Source: Rhodomicrobium sp. R_RK_3
GTDB lineage: Bacteria; Pseudomonadota; Alphaproteobacteria; Rhizobiales; Rhodomicrobiaceae
Assembly (NCBI RefSeq): GCF_002198715.1
Contig: NZ_MWLK01000013.1
Span: 95,485-159,484, forward strand
Reading direction: 5' to 3'
Length of the DNA stretch: 64,000 bases
The notes under the pieces were generated by a model. It worked only from the letters and a program-made list of their open reading frames with translations. It was not told the DNA's origin and ran no database searches. Of the stretch, positions 34,687 through 43,636 are shown in pieces. Positions within the stretch are counted from its first letter, which is position 1. Each line of letters begins with the position of its first letter. Both the position numbers and the translations under genes were made by a program.

Positions 34687-35382
34687 ATGCCATTGCTGCT
34701 CCTCGGATTTGTGCTGCTGATCGTCGTCTTGATGTTCGGACGCGCTTTTACGCGCGCCGACCCGAAGCGGATGGCCAAGCTCTTGCGCAATCTCGGCGGG
34801 GCGGGCTGCATGGTGCTGGCTCTGTTCCTGCTGGCGCGCGGCGAGTTCTTCGTCGCGCTGCCCCTGGCGCTGTTCGGCCTGTCGCTGCTGGGCAAGACGC
34901 TGCCCTGGCCGGGCGGCTTCGGCGGCGCGCCTCGCGGCGGCGGCCAATCCTCGGTGCGCACCGATATGCTGGAAATGACGCTCGACCACGATAGCGGGCG
35001 GATGGAAGGCATGGTGTTCCGGGGCGCTTTCGCAGGCCGGCGCCTGTCGGATCTGTCATTGGCGGAGCTGGACCTGCTGCTCGCCGACGCGGAGCAGAAT
35101 GACGAGTCGGCGGCGCGCTTGCTGCACGCCTATATCGAGCGCCGCAGCGAAGAGGGCGGCCAGCGGCAGCAGCAATCGTCGCGGGGCGGTCCCGGTTCGG
35201 GCACGATGAGCGTGGACGAGGCTTATGCCGTGCTGGGCCTGCAGCCCGGCGCCAGCCGCGACGACATCCAGCACGCCCACCGCGCGCTCATGAAGAAATA
35301 CCACCCCGACCAGGGCGGCACGACCTATCTCGCCGCAAAGATCAACGAGGCAAAAGATTTGCTGCTGCGGGTAGCGGTTTGA
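34687..35382 (+). CDS. membrane-anchored J-domain protein
   Basis: The 231-residue protein starts at ATG 34687. Two N-terminal hydrophobic segments (residues 1-15 and 38-65) precede a short cytoplasmic linker rich in Gly/Gln/Ser, and a C-terminal J-domain: YAVLGLQPGASRDDIQHAHR and the obligatory HPD within KKYHPDQGG. This matches the DjlA/TerB-like and TIM14-like class of membrane co-chaperones that recruit DnaK. It is probably translated with the upstream VWA-like gene. Confidence 0.85.
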   Translation: MPLLLLGFVLLIVVLMFGRAFTRADPKRMAKLLRNLGGAGCMVLALFLLARGEFFVALPLALFGLSLLGKTLPWPGGFGGAPRGGGQSSVRTDMLEMTLDHDSGRMEGMVFRGAFAGRRLSDLSLAELDLLLADAEQNDESAARLLHAYIERRSEEGGQRQQQSSRGGPGSGTMSVDEAYAVLGLQPGASRDDIQHAHRALMKKYHPDQGGTTYLAAKINEAKDLLLRVAV

Positions 35383-35415
35383 GAATCGGCCGGCGGCGGC
35401 TGTGCCTGCGGCTTA

Positions 35416-35562
35416 CCCCTCACACACCGGCCTCCGGCCGGAGTCCTCTCCCGCAAGGGGAGAGGGCGAAGTAGCCAGCGGCAAATCTGTGACTCCCATC
35501 CAGCGCGGCAGCCCTCGACCCCTCGTGGGAGAGGGCGGACGCGAAGCGGCCGGGTGAGGGGG
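35416..35562. repeat. dispersed intergenic repeat family A, copy 2
   Basis: Starts with CCCCTCACAC and ends CGGGTGAGGGGG. Internal inverted segments include CCGGCCTCCGGCCGG, CTCTCCCGCAAGGGGAGAGG and TCGTGGGAGAGGGCGGACGC. It matches the arrangement at 15449-15570 and 42138-42216. Confidence 0.65.
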
Positions 35563-35616
35563 CTGCGTCCCTCCGGCTGACACCGTTCCGAGGTTTGCCG
35601 AAGCGCCCACTTCTCC

Positions 35617-35719
35617 CGTCGTCCCGGACAGCCGCAGGCTGAGCCGGGACCCAATGGCTTACCGGCGAATCCTTCGGCAAGCGGCAATGCGAGTAGGCCC
35701 TAATGGCCGGGGCGACGGA
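35617..35719 (-). repeat. dispersed intergenic repeat family B, copy 3
   Basis: Starts CGTCGTCCCGGACAGCCG and ends GGCCGGGGCGACGGA; reverse orientation relative to the copies at 15.6 and 59.6 kb. The central part (GAATCCTTCGGCAAGC region) has diverged from the other copies, while both ends are kept. Confidence 0.7.
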
Positions 35720-35751
35720 TGGGATCGCACGAAGCGGCGCGGCTGACCGCC

Positions 35752-37278
35752 CTACTCCGCCCTGACCACCAGGCACTCGATGGACAAACTCTTCAGCTTG
35801 GCGCAGGTCTTGGCGGCGTCATCCTGGGAGAACTGGCCGAAGCGGGCGCGGTAATACGCCTTACCCTTGACCTCGCCGGACACGGTCAGCTCGCGGTGGC
35901 CGCCGACCAGCCGGCCGGCCTTGTCCGCCACGACCGCCAGACGGCCCTTGGCGGCGCCCGGATCGAGATAGGAGCCGACCTGCACGTGATACGGCCCGAG
36001 GGCGGCGGCGTCGTCGGTAGCCGGGGGCGAGATCGCCACGACCGGAGGCGTTGCCTCGGCGCTGGTGTCGCCCTCGTCTTCGGCTTCATCCTCGCTGATG
36101 GGCTGGGCGTCCTCGTCGGCCGCCTCGTTGGTCGGACCGGCCATGGCGCCGGCGAGCGCCAGTTGCGTGGGCGGCGACGGCTCCTCCAGCTCGGGCTTGG
36201 CGACCGCCTCGCGCGCCGCAGCGATGGCGATGCTCAGCGTGCGCTCGGAGACGCTGGCGTGAAAGGCCGGGTTGCGCTCGGGCATGATGTTGTCGTCGTC
36301 ATCGTCCTCGGCCGGAGAGACATTGGTGGCGGCCGCCGCGACCTTGATTTCGACCGGCCGGTCCTTGCCGCGCTGCTTGACGTCGTTGAAGGCGACGGCC
36401 TTGCTCCAGGACTGGTTCAGCAAGGTGCGCATCCGGGCATTGCGGTGCGCGCTCGAGCGCCCGCCCAGCACGACGGCGATCAAATGCTTGTCATCGCGGC
36501 GGCAGGAGGTGAGCAAGTTGAAGCCTGAATCGCGCGTAAATCCGGTCTTCATGCCCTCGGTGCCGGGATAGCTGAACAGCAATCCGTTGTGGTTCTTGTA
36601 CTTGGCATTGCCATATTGGAAGACGCGGGTGCTGAAGATCTTGGCGTCCTGCGGGAAGTCCAGCAGCACGCGGCGGCCCAGGGTGATGAGGTCGCGCGCG
36701 GTGGTGTGCTGCTCCGGATTGGGCAGGCCCGAGGCGTTGCGGAAGACGGTGTCGGTCATGCCGATCTGTTCCGCCTTCTGGGTCATCAGACGCGCGAAAG
36801 CCGGCTCCGATCCGGCGATGTTCTCGGCGATCACGGCAGCGACGTCATTGGCCGATTTCGTCACCAGCGCATACATGGCGTCGTGGAGGGAGATGGTCTC
36901 GCCGGCCTCGAGGCCGAGATTGGAAGGCGGGCGCGAGGCGGCGTCGGCGCTGATTTTCAGCTCGGTATCGAGCGACATGCGGCCGGCGCGGATCTGTTCA
37001 AAGACGATATAGAGCGTCATCACCTTGGTGACGGAGGCGGGAAAACGCTCCTGGTCGGCATTCTCGGCATAGAGGATTTTGCCGGAATAGGCGTCGACCA
37101 CCATGGCCGATTGCGGCGGGTTGTAGCTGCTGCGCACGATGCGCCGTTTCTTGGCATCGGCGGGGAACGCGGCGAGCGTGGATGCGATCACCGCAACGGC
37201 CACGCACTTGGCCATCCAGGCGACGCGGGAGGGGTGCGTCCTGTCGCCCGTTCCGCTTTGATCTGTCGAGATGCCCAT
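35752..37278 (-). CDS. D-alanyl-D-alanine carboxypeptidase with SPOR domain
   Basis: The 508-residue penicillin-binding protein has an N-terminal membrane signal (residues 22-42), the active-site Ser82 in SVTK, SAN at 142-144 and KTG at 244-246, the three S11-family motifs. A long acidic, Pro/Ala-rich linker (about 330-425) leads to a C-terminal SPOR-like domain (YHVQVGSYLDPGAAKGRL) that binds denuded septal glycan. It trims the terminal D-Ala of peptidoglycan stem peptides in the periplasm, probably at the division site. Confidence 0.93.
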   Translation of the reverse strand: MGISTDQSGTGDRTHPSRVAWMAKCVAVAVIASTLAAFPADAKKRRIVRSSYNPPQSAMVVDAYSGKILYAENADQERFPASVTKVMTLYIVFEQIRAGRMSLDTELKISADAASRPPSNLGLEAGETISLHDAMYALVTKSANDVAAVIAENIAGSEPAFARLMTQKAEQIGMTDTVFRNASGLPNPEQHTTARDLITLGRRVLLDFPQDAKIFSTRVFQYGNAKYKNHNGLLFSYPGTEGMKTGFTRDSGFNLLTSCRRDDKHLIAVVLGGRSSAHRNARMRTLLNQSWSKAVAFNDVKQRGKDRPVEIKVAAAATNVSPAEDDDDDNIMPERNPAFHASVSERTLSIAIAAAREAVAKPELEEPSPPTQLALAGAMAGPTNEAADEDAQPISEDEAEDEGDTSAEATPPVVAISPPATDDAAALGPYHVQVGSYLDPGAAKGRLAVVADKAGRLVGGHRELTVSGEVKGKAYYRARFGQFSQDDAAKTCAKLKSLSIECLVVRAE

Positions 37279-37932
37279 GAGCCCCCTCGTTCGAACTTGC
37301 CCGGAAAGTCAATCTGGACTTCCGACCTTACGCGCACAGCCCTAGCAAACCCTTAACGAGCGACCCGGTCCGATCTCGCCGGGGGTCCCTTGAAATTCAC
37401 AGGCGCCAGCTTATTTTGCCTCTCATCCGCTCACATATTTCCCGCAAGACAACGCGTTAACGCAAGCAGTGGGAAAGGTGACTCGTCTGGTGATATGGGC
37501 GCGCATCATGGCATGAAGGGGGCGAGCGTTCAAACCCCGTTCATTGCGGCAATTGCGTCAGTAAAAGAACGCAGCACGCTGCCTTAAGCCTAGGCAATGG
37601 CACCCATAAACTTTAATTCGAATTGTATGTTTTTATGGTTGCCGAACGCAGTTTTTTTTTGACGAAAATGTCCTACTATGAATGTGCCCGCGCCGCGTTC
37701 GCAGAAAATGCATGATGCGGTCAAGATTGCTTGAAGGCCTTTTTACTGCCGCGCTGGGAGTGCTATGGTTGCGGGTGTCATCAACCGTCCGCCCGTGCAT
37801 TGAAACTGGGGGCAGCGAGGCTTACTCTTAGGGAAGCGATCGCGGAATGCGTTTGGGGTCTGGCATCATCATTGCATGTTATCCATGTGGCATAAAGACG
37901 AGATTAGCGGGAGCTGCGAAGGCGCGCGGCCT
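37279..37932. other. long intergenic region upstream of clpS and the carboxypeptidase
   Basis: About 650 bases between divergent genes, AT-richer than the neighbourhood, with a nine-T run at 37652-37660 and several short palindromic words. It must hold the promoters of clpS and of the carboxypeptidase gene. I find no protein gene, tRNA or clear structured RNA; the length leaves room for an sRNA or a long clpS leader. Confidence 0.5.
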
Positions 37933-38289
37933 ATGGCCAAGGCTCAGTCGCGCGCGTTCATGACGAAGAAGAGCAATCAGAACGACGACGGGGATCTGCG
38001 TGGCGGCATCGTCACCAAAGCCGAGCCGAAAACCAAAAAGCCCAGCCTTTACAAGGTTTTGCTGCTCAATGACGATTACACGCCGATGGATTTCGTTGTC
38101 TATGTGCTCGAACGCTTCTTCAACAAGCAAAATGAGGAGGCGAACCGCATCATGATGCATGTCCACCAAAGGGGTGTCGGCATCTGTGGTGTCTACACTT
38201 ATGAGGTGGCGGAGACGAAAGTCGCCCAAGTGACGAATTTTTCCCGCCAGCATCAGCATCCGTTACAGTGCACTATGGAGAAGGAATAG
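37933..38289 (+). CDS. clpS: ATP-dependent Clp protease adaptor ClpS
   Basis: The start is uncertain among in-frame ATGs at 37876, 37933 and 37960; I use 37933, about ten bases after GAAGG. The core has every ClpS landmark: a Lys-rich flexible arm, [23 protein letters not shown], then [20 protein letters not shown] and [11 protein letters not shown]. ClpS binds N-degron proteins (Leu, Phe, Tyr, Trp ends) and delivers them to ClpAP. clpA starts eight bases downstream, so they share a transcript. Confidence 0.95.
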   Translation: MAKAQSRAFMTKKSNQNDDGDLRGGIVTKAEPKTKKPSLYKVLLLNDDYTPMDFVVYVLERFFNKQNEEANRIMMHVHQRGVGICGVYTYEVAETKVAQVTNFSRQHQHPLQCTMEKE

Positions 38290-38296
38290 GACGCCC

Positions 38297-40804
38297 GTGC
38301 CCTCGTTTTCTTCCAGTCTTGAAGAGTCCCTTCACCGGGCGCTCGAGTTTGCCAATGAGCGCTCTCACGAATATGCAACGCTCGAGCACTTGCTCTTGTC
38401 GCTGATCGACGACCGTGACTCGGCCGCCGTGATGCGCGCCTGCAATGTCGATCTGGATCTGTTGCGCGGCAAACTCATCGACTACCTCGACAACGACCTC
38501 GACAATCTGGTGGTGGATCAGGAAACCGAAGCGCAGCCGACCGCCGGCTTTCAGCGCGTGATCCATCGTGCCGTCGTGCATGTGCAGTCTTCCGGCCGCG
38601 AGGAAGTCACCGGAGCCAATGTGCTCGTGGCGATCTTCGCCGAGCGCGAGAGCCATGCGGCCTATTTCCTGCAGGAGCAGGAGATGACGCGGTTCGACGC
38701 CGTCAATTACATTTCCCATGGCATCGCCAAGCGCCCCGGCATGTCTGAGCCGCGCGCGGTGAGGGGCGTGGATGAGGATGCGGCCACGGTGGAAGCAGGT
38801 GAAGAAAAGAAGCGCGCCGGGGATGCGCTGGATGTCTATTGCGTCAATCTCAACGACAAGGCGCGCGACGGGCGGATCGATCCGCTGATCGGCCGTGGCA
38901 AGGAGATCGACCGCACCATCCAGGTGCTCTGCCGCCGCCAGAAGAACAACCCGCTGTTCGTCGGCGATCCCGGCGTCGGCAAGACCGCCATCGCGGAAGG
39001 CCTCGCCCGCAAGATCGTGCGCGGCGAAGTGCCCGAAGTCCTGGCCAACGCCACCATCTTCCAGCTCGACATGGGCGCATTGCTCGCCGGTACCCGCTAT
39101 CGCGGCGATTTCGAGGAGCGGCTGAAGGCCGTGATGCGCGAGATCGAAGCCTATCCGGGCGCGATCATGTTCATCGACGAAATCCATACGGTGATCGGCG
39201 CCGGCGCCACCTCGGGCGGCGCGATGGATGCCTCGAACCTGTTGAAGCCCGCGCTCCAGTCCGGAACGCTGCGCTGCATCGGCTCGACCACCTATAAGGA
39301 ATATCGCCAGCATTTCGAGAAGGACCGGGCGCTCGTCCGGCGCTTCCAGAAGATCGACGTCGCCGAGCCGACCGTGCTGGACGCGGTGGAAATCCTGAAG
39401 GGCTTGAAGCCCTATTTCGAGGACTTCCACAAGGTCCGCTACACCCAGCAGGCGATCAAGGCTGCGGTCGAGCTGTCGGCGAAGTACATCCATGACCGCA
39501 AGCTCCCGGACAAGGCGATCGACGTGATCGACGAGACCGGCGCCTCGCAGATGCTGCTGCCGAACTCCAAGCGGAAGAAGACCATCGGCTTGCGCGAGGT
39601 CGAGACCACGGTCGCGACCATGGCCCGCATTCCTCCGAAAACGGTGTCCAAGAGCGACAGCGACCTGCTGCGCAATCTGGAAACCGATCTGAAGCGGGTG
39701 GTGTTCGGCCAGGATCAGGCGATCACGGCGCTGTCTTCGGCGATCAAGCTGGCCCGTGCGGGCCTGCGCGAACCGGAAAAGCCGATCGGCTCCTACCTGT
39801 TCTCCGGCCCGACCGGCGTCGGCAAGACCGAAGTGGCGCGGCAATTGGCCAACCTGCTCGGCGTCGAGCTCCTGCGCTTCGACATGTCGGAATACATGGA
39901 GCGGCATACGGTGTCGCGCCTGATCGGTGCGCCTCCCGGCTATGTCGGCTTCGACCAGGGCGGCCTTTTGACCGACGGCATCGACCAGCATCCGCATTGC
40001 GTGCTGCTGCTCGACGAAATCGAGAAGGCGCATCCGGATCTGTTCAACGTGCTGTTGCAGGTGATGGACCACGGCAAGCTGACCGACCACAACGGCAAGC
40101 AGGTGGATTTCCGCAATGTCATCCTCATCATGACGACCAATGCGGGCGCTTCCGACCTTGCCAAGAGCGCTTTCGGCTTCAACCGGACCAAGCGCGAAGG
40201 CGACGATCAGGATGCCATCCAGCGCCTGTTCACGCCGGAGTTCCGCAACCGTCTGGACGCGGTCATCGGCTTCCAGAACCTGCCGCGCGACGTCATCGGC
40301 AAGGTGGTCGAAAAGTTCGTGTTCCAGCTCGAAGCTCAACTGGCCGACCGGAACGTCACCATCGAGCTAAGCCCGGAAGCGGCCGAATGGCTGATCGAGC
40401 ACGGCTATGACGAGCAGTTCGGCGCAAGGCCGCTGGCCCGCGTCATCCAGGCCAATATCAAGCAGCCGCTCGCCGAAGAGCTGCTGTTCGGCAGGCTGGA
40501 AGGCGGCGGCACCGTCCGCGTCACCGTCGAGGAGAAGGAGCCCGGCAAGAAGACGCTCGGCTTCGAGATCGTCGAGGCGCGCGAGAAGGTGAAGAACCCG
40601 AACGACGAGGATGGCGAAGACGGCGAGATCGACGAGCCGGAAGAGGAAACCGCCGAGGTCAAGGCGAAAGCCGCCAAGCGGCCGCCCTCCTCCGACGGCG
40701 GCGCTCCCCGGCGGCCGAAGAAGTCGCCTCCCGGCGGCGGCCAATCCGGCGGCGATGGCGGCGGCCGCAAGAGCTTGGTGCCGAAAGTGCCGCTCACGCC
40801 GTAG
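38297..40804 (+). CDS. clpA: ATP-dependent Clp protease ATP-binding subunit ClpA
   Basis: The GTG at 38297 starts an 835-residue Hsp100 unfoldase. The N-domain ([23 protein letters not shown]) binds ClpS. The first AAA+ module has GDPGVGKT and IMFIDEIH, the second GPTGVGKT and [12 protein letters not shown]. Arginine-finger and sensor regions are intact. The C-terminal tail is an acidic then Pro/Gly-rich extension of about 75 residues beyond the usual end. With ClpP it degrades N-degron and other substrates. A strong terminator follows. Confidence 0.97.
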   Translation: MPSFSSSLEESLHRALEFANERSHEYATLEHLLLSLIDDRDSAAVMRACNVDLDLLRGKLIDYLDNDLDNLVVDQETEAQPTAGFQRVIHRAVVHVQSSGREEVTGANVLVAIFAERESHAAYFLQEQEMTRFDAVNYISHGIAKRPGMSEPRAVRGVDEDAATVEAGEEKKRAGDALDVYCVNLNDKARDGRIDPLIGRGKEIDRTIQVLCRRQKNNPLFVGDPGVGKTAIAEGLARKIVRGEVPEVLANATIFQLDMGALLAGTRYRGDFEERLKAVMREIEAYPGAIMFIDEIHTVIGAGATSGGAMDASNLLKPALQSGTLRCIGSTTYKEYRQHFEKDRALVRRFQKIDVAEPTVLDAVEILKGLKPYFEDFHKVRYTQQAIKAAVELSAKYIHDRKLPDKAIDVIDETGASQMLLPNSKRKKTIGLREVETTVATMARIPPKTVSKSDSDLLRNLETDLKRVVFGQDQAITALSSAIKLARAGLREPEKPIGSYLFSGPTGVGKTEVARQLANLLGVELLRFDMSEYMERHTVSRLIGAPPGYVGFDQGGLLTDGIDQHPHCVLLLDEIEKAHPDLFNVLLQVMDHGKLTDHNGKQVDFRNVILIMTTNAGASDLAKSAFGFNRTKREGDDQDAIQRLFTPEFRNRLDAVIGFQNLPRDVIGKVVEKFVFQLEAQLADRNVTIELSPEAAEWLIEHGYDEQFGARPLARVIQANIKQPLAEELLFGRLEGGGTVRVTVEEKEPGKKTLGFEIVEAREKVKNPNDEDGEDGEIDEPEEETAEVKAKAAKRPPSSDGGAPRRPKKSPPGGGQSGGDGGGRKSLVPKVPLTP

Positions 40805-40829
40805 CCTTAGGGCCCGAGAATTTGACGAA

Positions 40830-40856
40830 GGGGTGCGGTTCGCCGCGCCCCTTTTT
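40830..40856 (+). terminator. intrinsic terminator after clpA
   Basis: Nine-base stem GGGGTGCGG/CCGCGCCCC (one G-T pair) capped by a TTCG tetraloop at 40839-40842 and followed by TTTTT. This is a textbook rho-independent terminator for the clpS-clpA operon. Confidence 0.92.
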
Positions 40857-41021
40857 CGTTTGCCGGGCGCGATTGCTCATAATTCGCGCAAACTGCCTGC
40901 AAGCTATGCAAATTGGGCCGATTGCATGCGTGATGCGCGCATTGGTATTTTCCGCCATAGTCCGTAAGCTTGATTGGCGCAGGCATGTCCCGAGGGACGC
41001 CCCGCCAAACGGATCGCATCG

Positions 41022-41783
41022 ATGGATGGCAGCGGCACATTTTCAGCCGATCCCTCCTGGCCGGCCGAAGCCGGTCCGGCCACGGCCGCATGGCGCGGCG
41101 CCCGCGAGACCCCCTTCGTCCCCGCCATTGTGCTCTCCCTGACCTTCGTCGGCTTCGGCGCGCTGTCGCGCGAGACCGGCCTCTCCTGGCTCGACACGCT
41201 GTTCATGTCGGTCTTCATCTTCGCCCTGCCCGGTCAGGTCGTGCTGGTCGATCAGATCGCGCGCGGCGCCTCGGTGCTGACCGCCACCCTCGCCGTCACC
41301 GCGACGGGCGTGCGGCTGCTGCCGATGACCGTCGCGCTGCTGCCCATGCTGCGCCACCGGCGGGTGCCGAAATGGATGGAATTTGCCGTCGCCAATTTCG
41401 TCGCCATCACCATGTGGGTCGAGTCCATGCGCCGCGCGCCGGGCGTGCCGCGCCATCTGCGCGCCGCCTATGCGCTCGGCATCGCGGGCCTGCTGGTCAG
41501 CGTCTCGTCGATGGGCGGCCTCGCCGGCTTCTTCCTCGCCGCGCAGGTGCCCCCGGTGATCGCCGCCGCGCTTTTGTTCATGACGCCGATCTATTTCCTG
41601 CTGGCCATGCTCGGCGGCGCGCGCTCGGCGGCGGCCATCATGCCAATCGTTCTCGGCTTCGTCCTCGGCCCGGTCTTCCACATCCTGACGCCCGAGCTCG
41701 ATCTGGTGCTGACCGGCCTGATCGGCGGCACGGCGAGCTTCCTGATCGCACGCTACGGCCTGAAGGACGGAGGGCAGCCATGA
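41022..41783 (+). CDS. azlC: AzlC family branched-chain amino acid exporter, large subunit
   Basis: A 253-residue integral membrane protein with the AzlC signature: PAIVLSLTFVGFGALSRETG, then FIFALPGQVVLVDQIARG and TATGVRLLPMTVALLPMLRH, plus a late LTPELDLVLTGLIGGT. About six or more helices are present. With AzlD it exports branched-chain amino acids or analogues across the inner membrane. Its end overlaps the azlD start (ATGA at 41780). Confidence 0.9.
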   Translation: MDGSGTFSADPSWPAEAGPATAAWRGARETPFVPAIVLSLTFVGFGALSRETGLSWLDTLFMSVFIFALPGQVVLVDQIARGASVLTATLAVTATGVRLLPMTVALLPMLRHRRVPKWMEFAVANFVAITMWVESMRRAPGVPRHLRAAYALGIAGLLVSVSSMGGLAGFFLAAQVPPVIAAALLFMTPIYFLLAMLGGARSAAAIMPIVLGFVLGPVFHILTPELDLVLTGLIGGTASFLIARYGLKDGGQP

Positions 41784-42103
41784 ACTGGACGCTCTACATC
41801 CTGATCGCGGGCGTCGCGGCGACGGCCATCTGGCGCTTTGCCGGGGTCTTCCTGTCGAGCGGCCTCTCCGAGACCGGCGCGGCGATCGCCTGGGTGAAGG
41901 CGGTGTCGACGGCGCTGGTCGCGGGGCTGATCGCCCGCATCGTGATCTTTCCGCCCGGCGCCCTCGCCGATCTCAGCACGCCGGTGCGGCTGGGCGCCTT
42001 TGCGCTGGGCGTCGCGATGTATTTCCTCGCCCGCCGCCATATGGGCCTCGGCATCGCCACCGGCACCGGCGCGCTGATCGCGGGGCATTTGCTTGGGTTT
42101 TAG
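41780..42103 (+). CDS. azlD: AzlD family branched-chain amino acid exporter, small subunit
   Basis: A 107-residue membrane protein with four hydrophobic helices and AzlD-family blocks (AVSTALVAGLIARIVIFPPG, VRLGAFALGVAMYFLARR). The ATG overlaps the azlC stop, the usual AzlCD arrangement, and implies stoichiometric synthesis of the two subunits. Confidence 0.9.
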   Translation: MNWTLYILIAGVAATAIWRFAGVFLSSGLSETGAAIAWVKAVSTALVAGLIARIVIFPPGALADLSTPVRLGAFALGVAMYFLARRHMGLGIATGTGALIAGHLLGF

Positions 42104-42137
42104 CGGCCGGGGTTATTGCGCATTATGGCCGCAAAAG

Positions 42138-42216
42138 CCCCCTCACCCGGCCGCTTGCGCGTCCGCCCTCTCCCCTTGAGCGAGAGGGCTCCCGCCGTCA
42201 GGCGGGTGGGTGGGGG
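42138..42216. repeat. dispersed intergenic repeat family A, copy 3
   Basis: Begins CCCCCTCACCCGGCCGC, continues CGTCCGCCCTCTCCCCTTGA and ends GGGTGGGTGGGGG. It fills the gap between the convergent azlD and hydrolase genes and overlaps the hydrolase stop. Confidence 0.6.
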
Positions 42217-42917
42217 CTGGTTTTTCCCTTCGCGAACGGATAGTTCAGAAAATACCGCACCGCGACCTCGACGATATGCGGCTGCGACTTATGCGGGCCG
42301 TCATATTCGATATAGGTCACGTCGTAGCCGGCCTGTTTCAGCCGGGCGGCGTGCGCCCTGCCCGCCGTCTCGACCGGCGTCTGTTCGTCCTTCGAACCAT
42401 GCGCGATGAAAATATAGGGTGCCCCTTCCTGGTGCAGCGCGGTCATGAAACCGGCGGAGAAGGCGAGGATATGGGTGACGATGTCGCCGTTGCAGAGGCC
42501 GTTGGAGAGCGAATAGCTGCCGCCGTCGGAATGGCCGGCGAAGGCAAAGCGCGCCGCATCCAGCGTGAAGCGCGAGGCGACCTCGGCCAGCGCCATGTCG
42601 AGCCGCTCGCGGTCGGGGCCATTGCCGGCGATGACGATATCCCAGGTCGGCATTAGCGATTGCGGCACCAGCAGCAGGAACCTGTTGGCCTCCGCATGGC
42701 CCCGCATCACCGGCAGGATCTTTTCCGCGCCGCCGCCGCCGCCATGGAAAAGCACCATCAACGGCACCGGCTGCGCCGCGTCTATGCCCTCGGGCACGAT
42801 CAGGACGGCGTCCCGGGTCTCGAACAGGCCGAGATCGTGCCGGCCGGGCGGCAATGGCGGCCGGGACGGCATCTGGTGCCGGAAGGTCAGCCGGCCGGCG
42901 AGCGAGGGATCGAGCAT
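42198..42917 (-). CDS. alpha/beta hydrolase (phospholipase/carboxylesterase or dienelactone-hydrolase-like)
   Basis: I favour the ATG at 42917; an in-frame ATG at 43019 adds 34 poorly conserved-looking residues. The 239-residue protein has an HGGGGG oxyanion-type motif, the nucleophile elbow GHSDGGSYS, an acid in HGSKDEQTP and a histidine in DGPHKSQPH. FLLLVPQSLMPTWD resembles the phospholipase/carboxylesterase family. No signal peptide. Substrate unknown. Confidence 0.75.
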   Translation of the reverse strand: MLDPSLAGRLTFRHQMPSRPPLPPGRHDLGLFETRDAVLIVPEGIDAAQPVPLMVLFHGGGGGAEKILPVMRGHAEANRFLLLVPQSLMPTWDIVIAGNGPDRERLDMALAEVASRFTLDAARFAFAGHSDGGSYSLSNGLCNGDIVTHILAFSAGFMTALHQEGAPYIFIAHGSKDEQTPVETAGRAHAARLKQAGYDVTYIEYDGPHKSQPHIVEVAVRYFLNYPFAKGKTSPHPPA

Positions 42918-43243
42918 GGCCGATTTCTGCCATGGCGTCCGGCAGGCGGCAAGGGTCGAACGCGCCGGCCCGCGACCGGAGGCAGCGTCACCCGCCACAT
43001 GCGGACGATTGGAAAACATTGTGCGCGGCCGATGGTGCACCTGCGCGGAGAAACCTCGAACCAGCTTTTTGATATTTTGGCCGACTGGAACGCCGCTTTG
43101 AGCGATTCCGAACCCCGGCTATAGCCCTCATATTTTGCGCCGCCTTCCCCCCGAAGGCGGCTTTTCTTTCAACCACAATCGATGCCGCTTTGAGCTGCCT
43201 CTCATGCCGAGAGACAGTGCGCGCGGCTGTTTTGACGACGACC
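42918..43243. other. left boundary region of the mobile element
   Basis: No gene supported. It contains the orphan terminator at 43139-43169, and just before mobC a short inverted repeat (CTCTC 43199-43203, GAGAG 43209-43213) that could belong to a transfer origin. A weak resemblance to the tRNA-Leu 3' end starts near 43032 (ATGGTGC, later CTCGAACC). Confidence 0.45.
43139..43169 (+). terminator. intrinsic terminator with no gene in front of it
   Basis: Nine-base stem GCCGCCTTC/GAAGGCGGC around a C5 loop, followed by TTTTCTTT. It is oriented for plus-strand transcription but no intact plus-strand gene ends nearby, suggesting that the gene it served was lost when the element inserted or decayed. 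Confidence 0.75.
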
Positions 43244-43633
43244 ATGCAAGATACCGACAACACCAAAAGACCGCCGCCGTTTTCGTTGCGGCTGACACCA
43301 GAGGAGCGCCAGCAGCTTGAGCGCCGCGCCGCCGGAACCTCGCTAGGCGCGTATATACGCGCCTGCCTGTTCGGCGAAGGCGATGCGAATCCGGCAATCA
43401 AACGCCGAACCCGGAGCAAATTCCCCGTCAAGGACCACAAGGCCCTGGCCCATGTGCTAAGCCAGCTTGGAGCCTCGCGCCTGGCCAGCAATCTCAATCA
43501 ACTGGCCAAGGCGGTGAATACCGGCTCGCTGCCCGTCAGCCCTGAAACCGAGAGTGACCTTCAGGCCGCCTGCCGCGATATCCGCGCCATCAAACATATG
43601 CTCATGACGGCGCTCGGCATTCAGGAGCGCTAA
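43244..43633 (+). CDS. mobC: MobC-like mobilization accessory protein
   Basis: The 129-residue product (ATG 43244; a TTG at 43190 would lengthen it) has a ribbon-helix-helix-like N-terminus, FSLRLTPEERQQLERRAAG, then the MobC family helix LGASRLASNLNQLAKAVNTG and a C-terminal IRAIKHMLMTALG. MobC proteins bind the transfer origin and open it for the relaxase. The relaxase gene follows three bases later. Confidence 0.85.
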   Translation: MQDTDNTKRPPPFSLRLTPEERQQLERRAAGTSLGAYIRACLFGEGDANPAIKRRTRSKFPVKDHKALAHVLSQLGASRLASNLNQLAKAVNTGSLPVSPETESDLQAACRDIRAIKHMLMTALGIQER

Positions 43634-43636
43634 GCC

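Larger units (their letters stand above)
35383..35751. other. repeat-filled gap between convergent J-domain and carboxypeptidase genes
   Basis: No gene. It holds a family A repeat (35416-35562) followed by a family B repeat (35617-35719), the same pair seen at 15449-15736 but with family B inverted. Confidence 0.7.

Noticed and set aside
37652..37680. TTGACG next to a T-run as -35 with TACTAT as -10 for clpS.
   Set aside because: Spacing is only about 9 bases, too short for a sigma-70-type promoter.
38273..40339. 688-residue minus-strand frame opposite clpA.
   Set aside because: Exactly mirrors the ClpA codons with third-position GC bias; His/Asp-rich, no domain. ClpA itself is certain.
43199..43213. 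Short inverted repeat before mobC as transfer origin.
   Set aside because: Five-base arms alone are too weak to call an origin; kept only as a remark in the boundary region.
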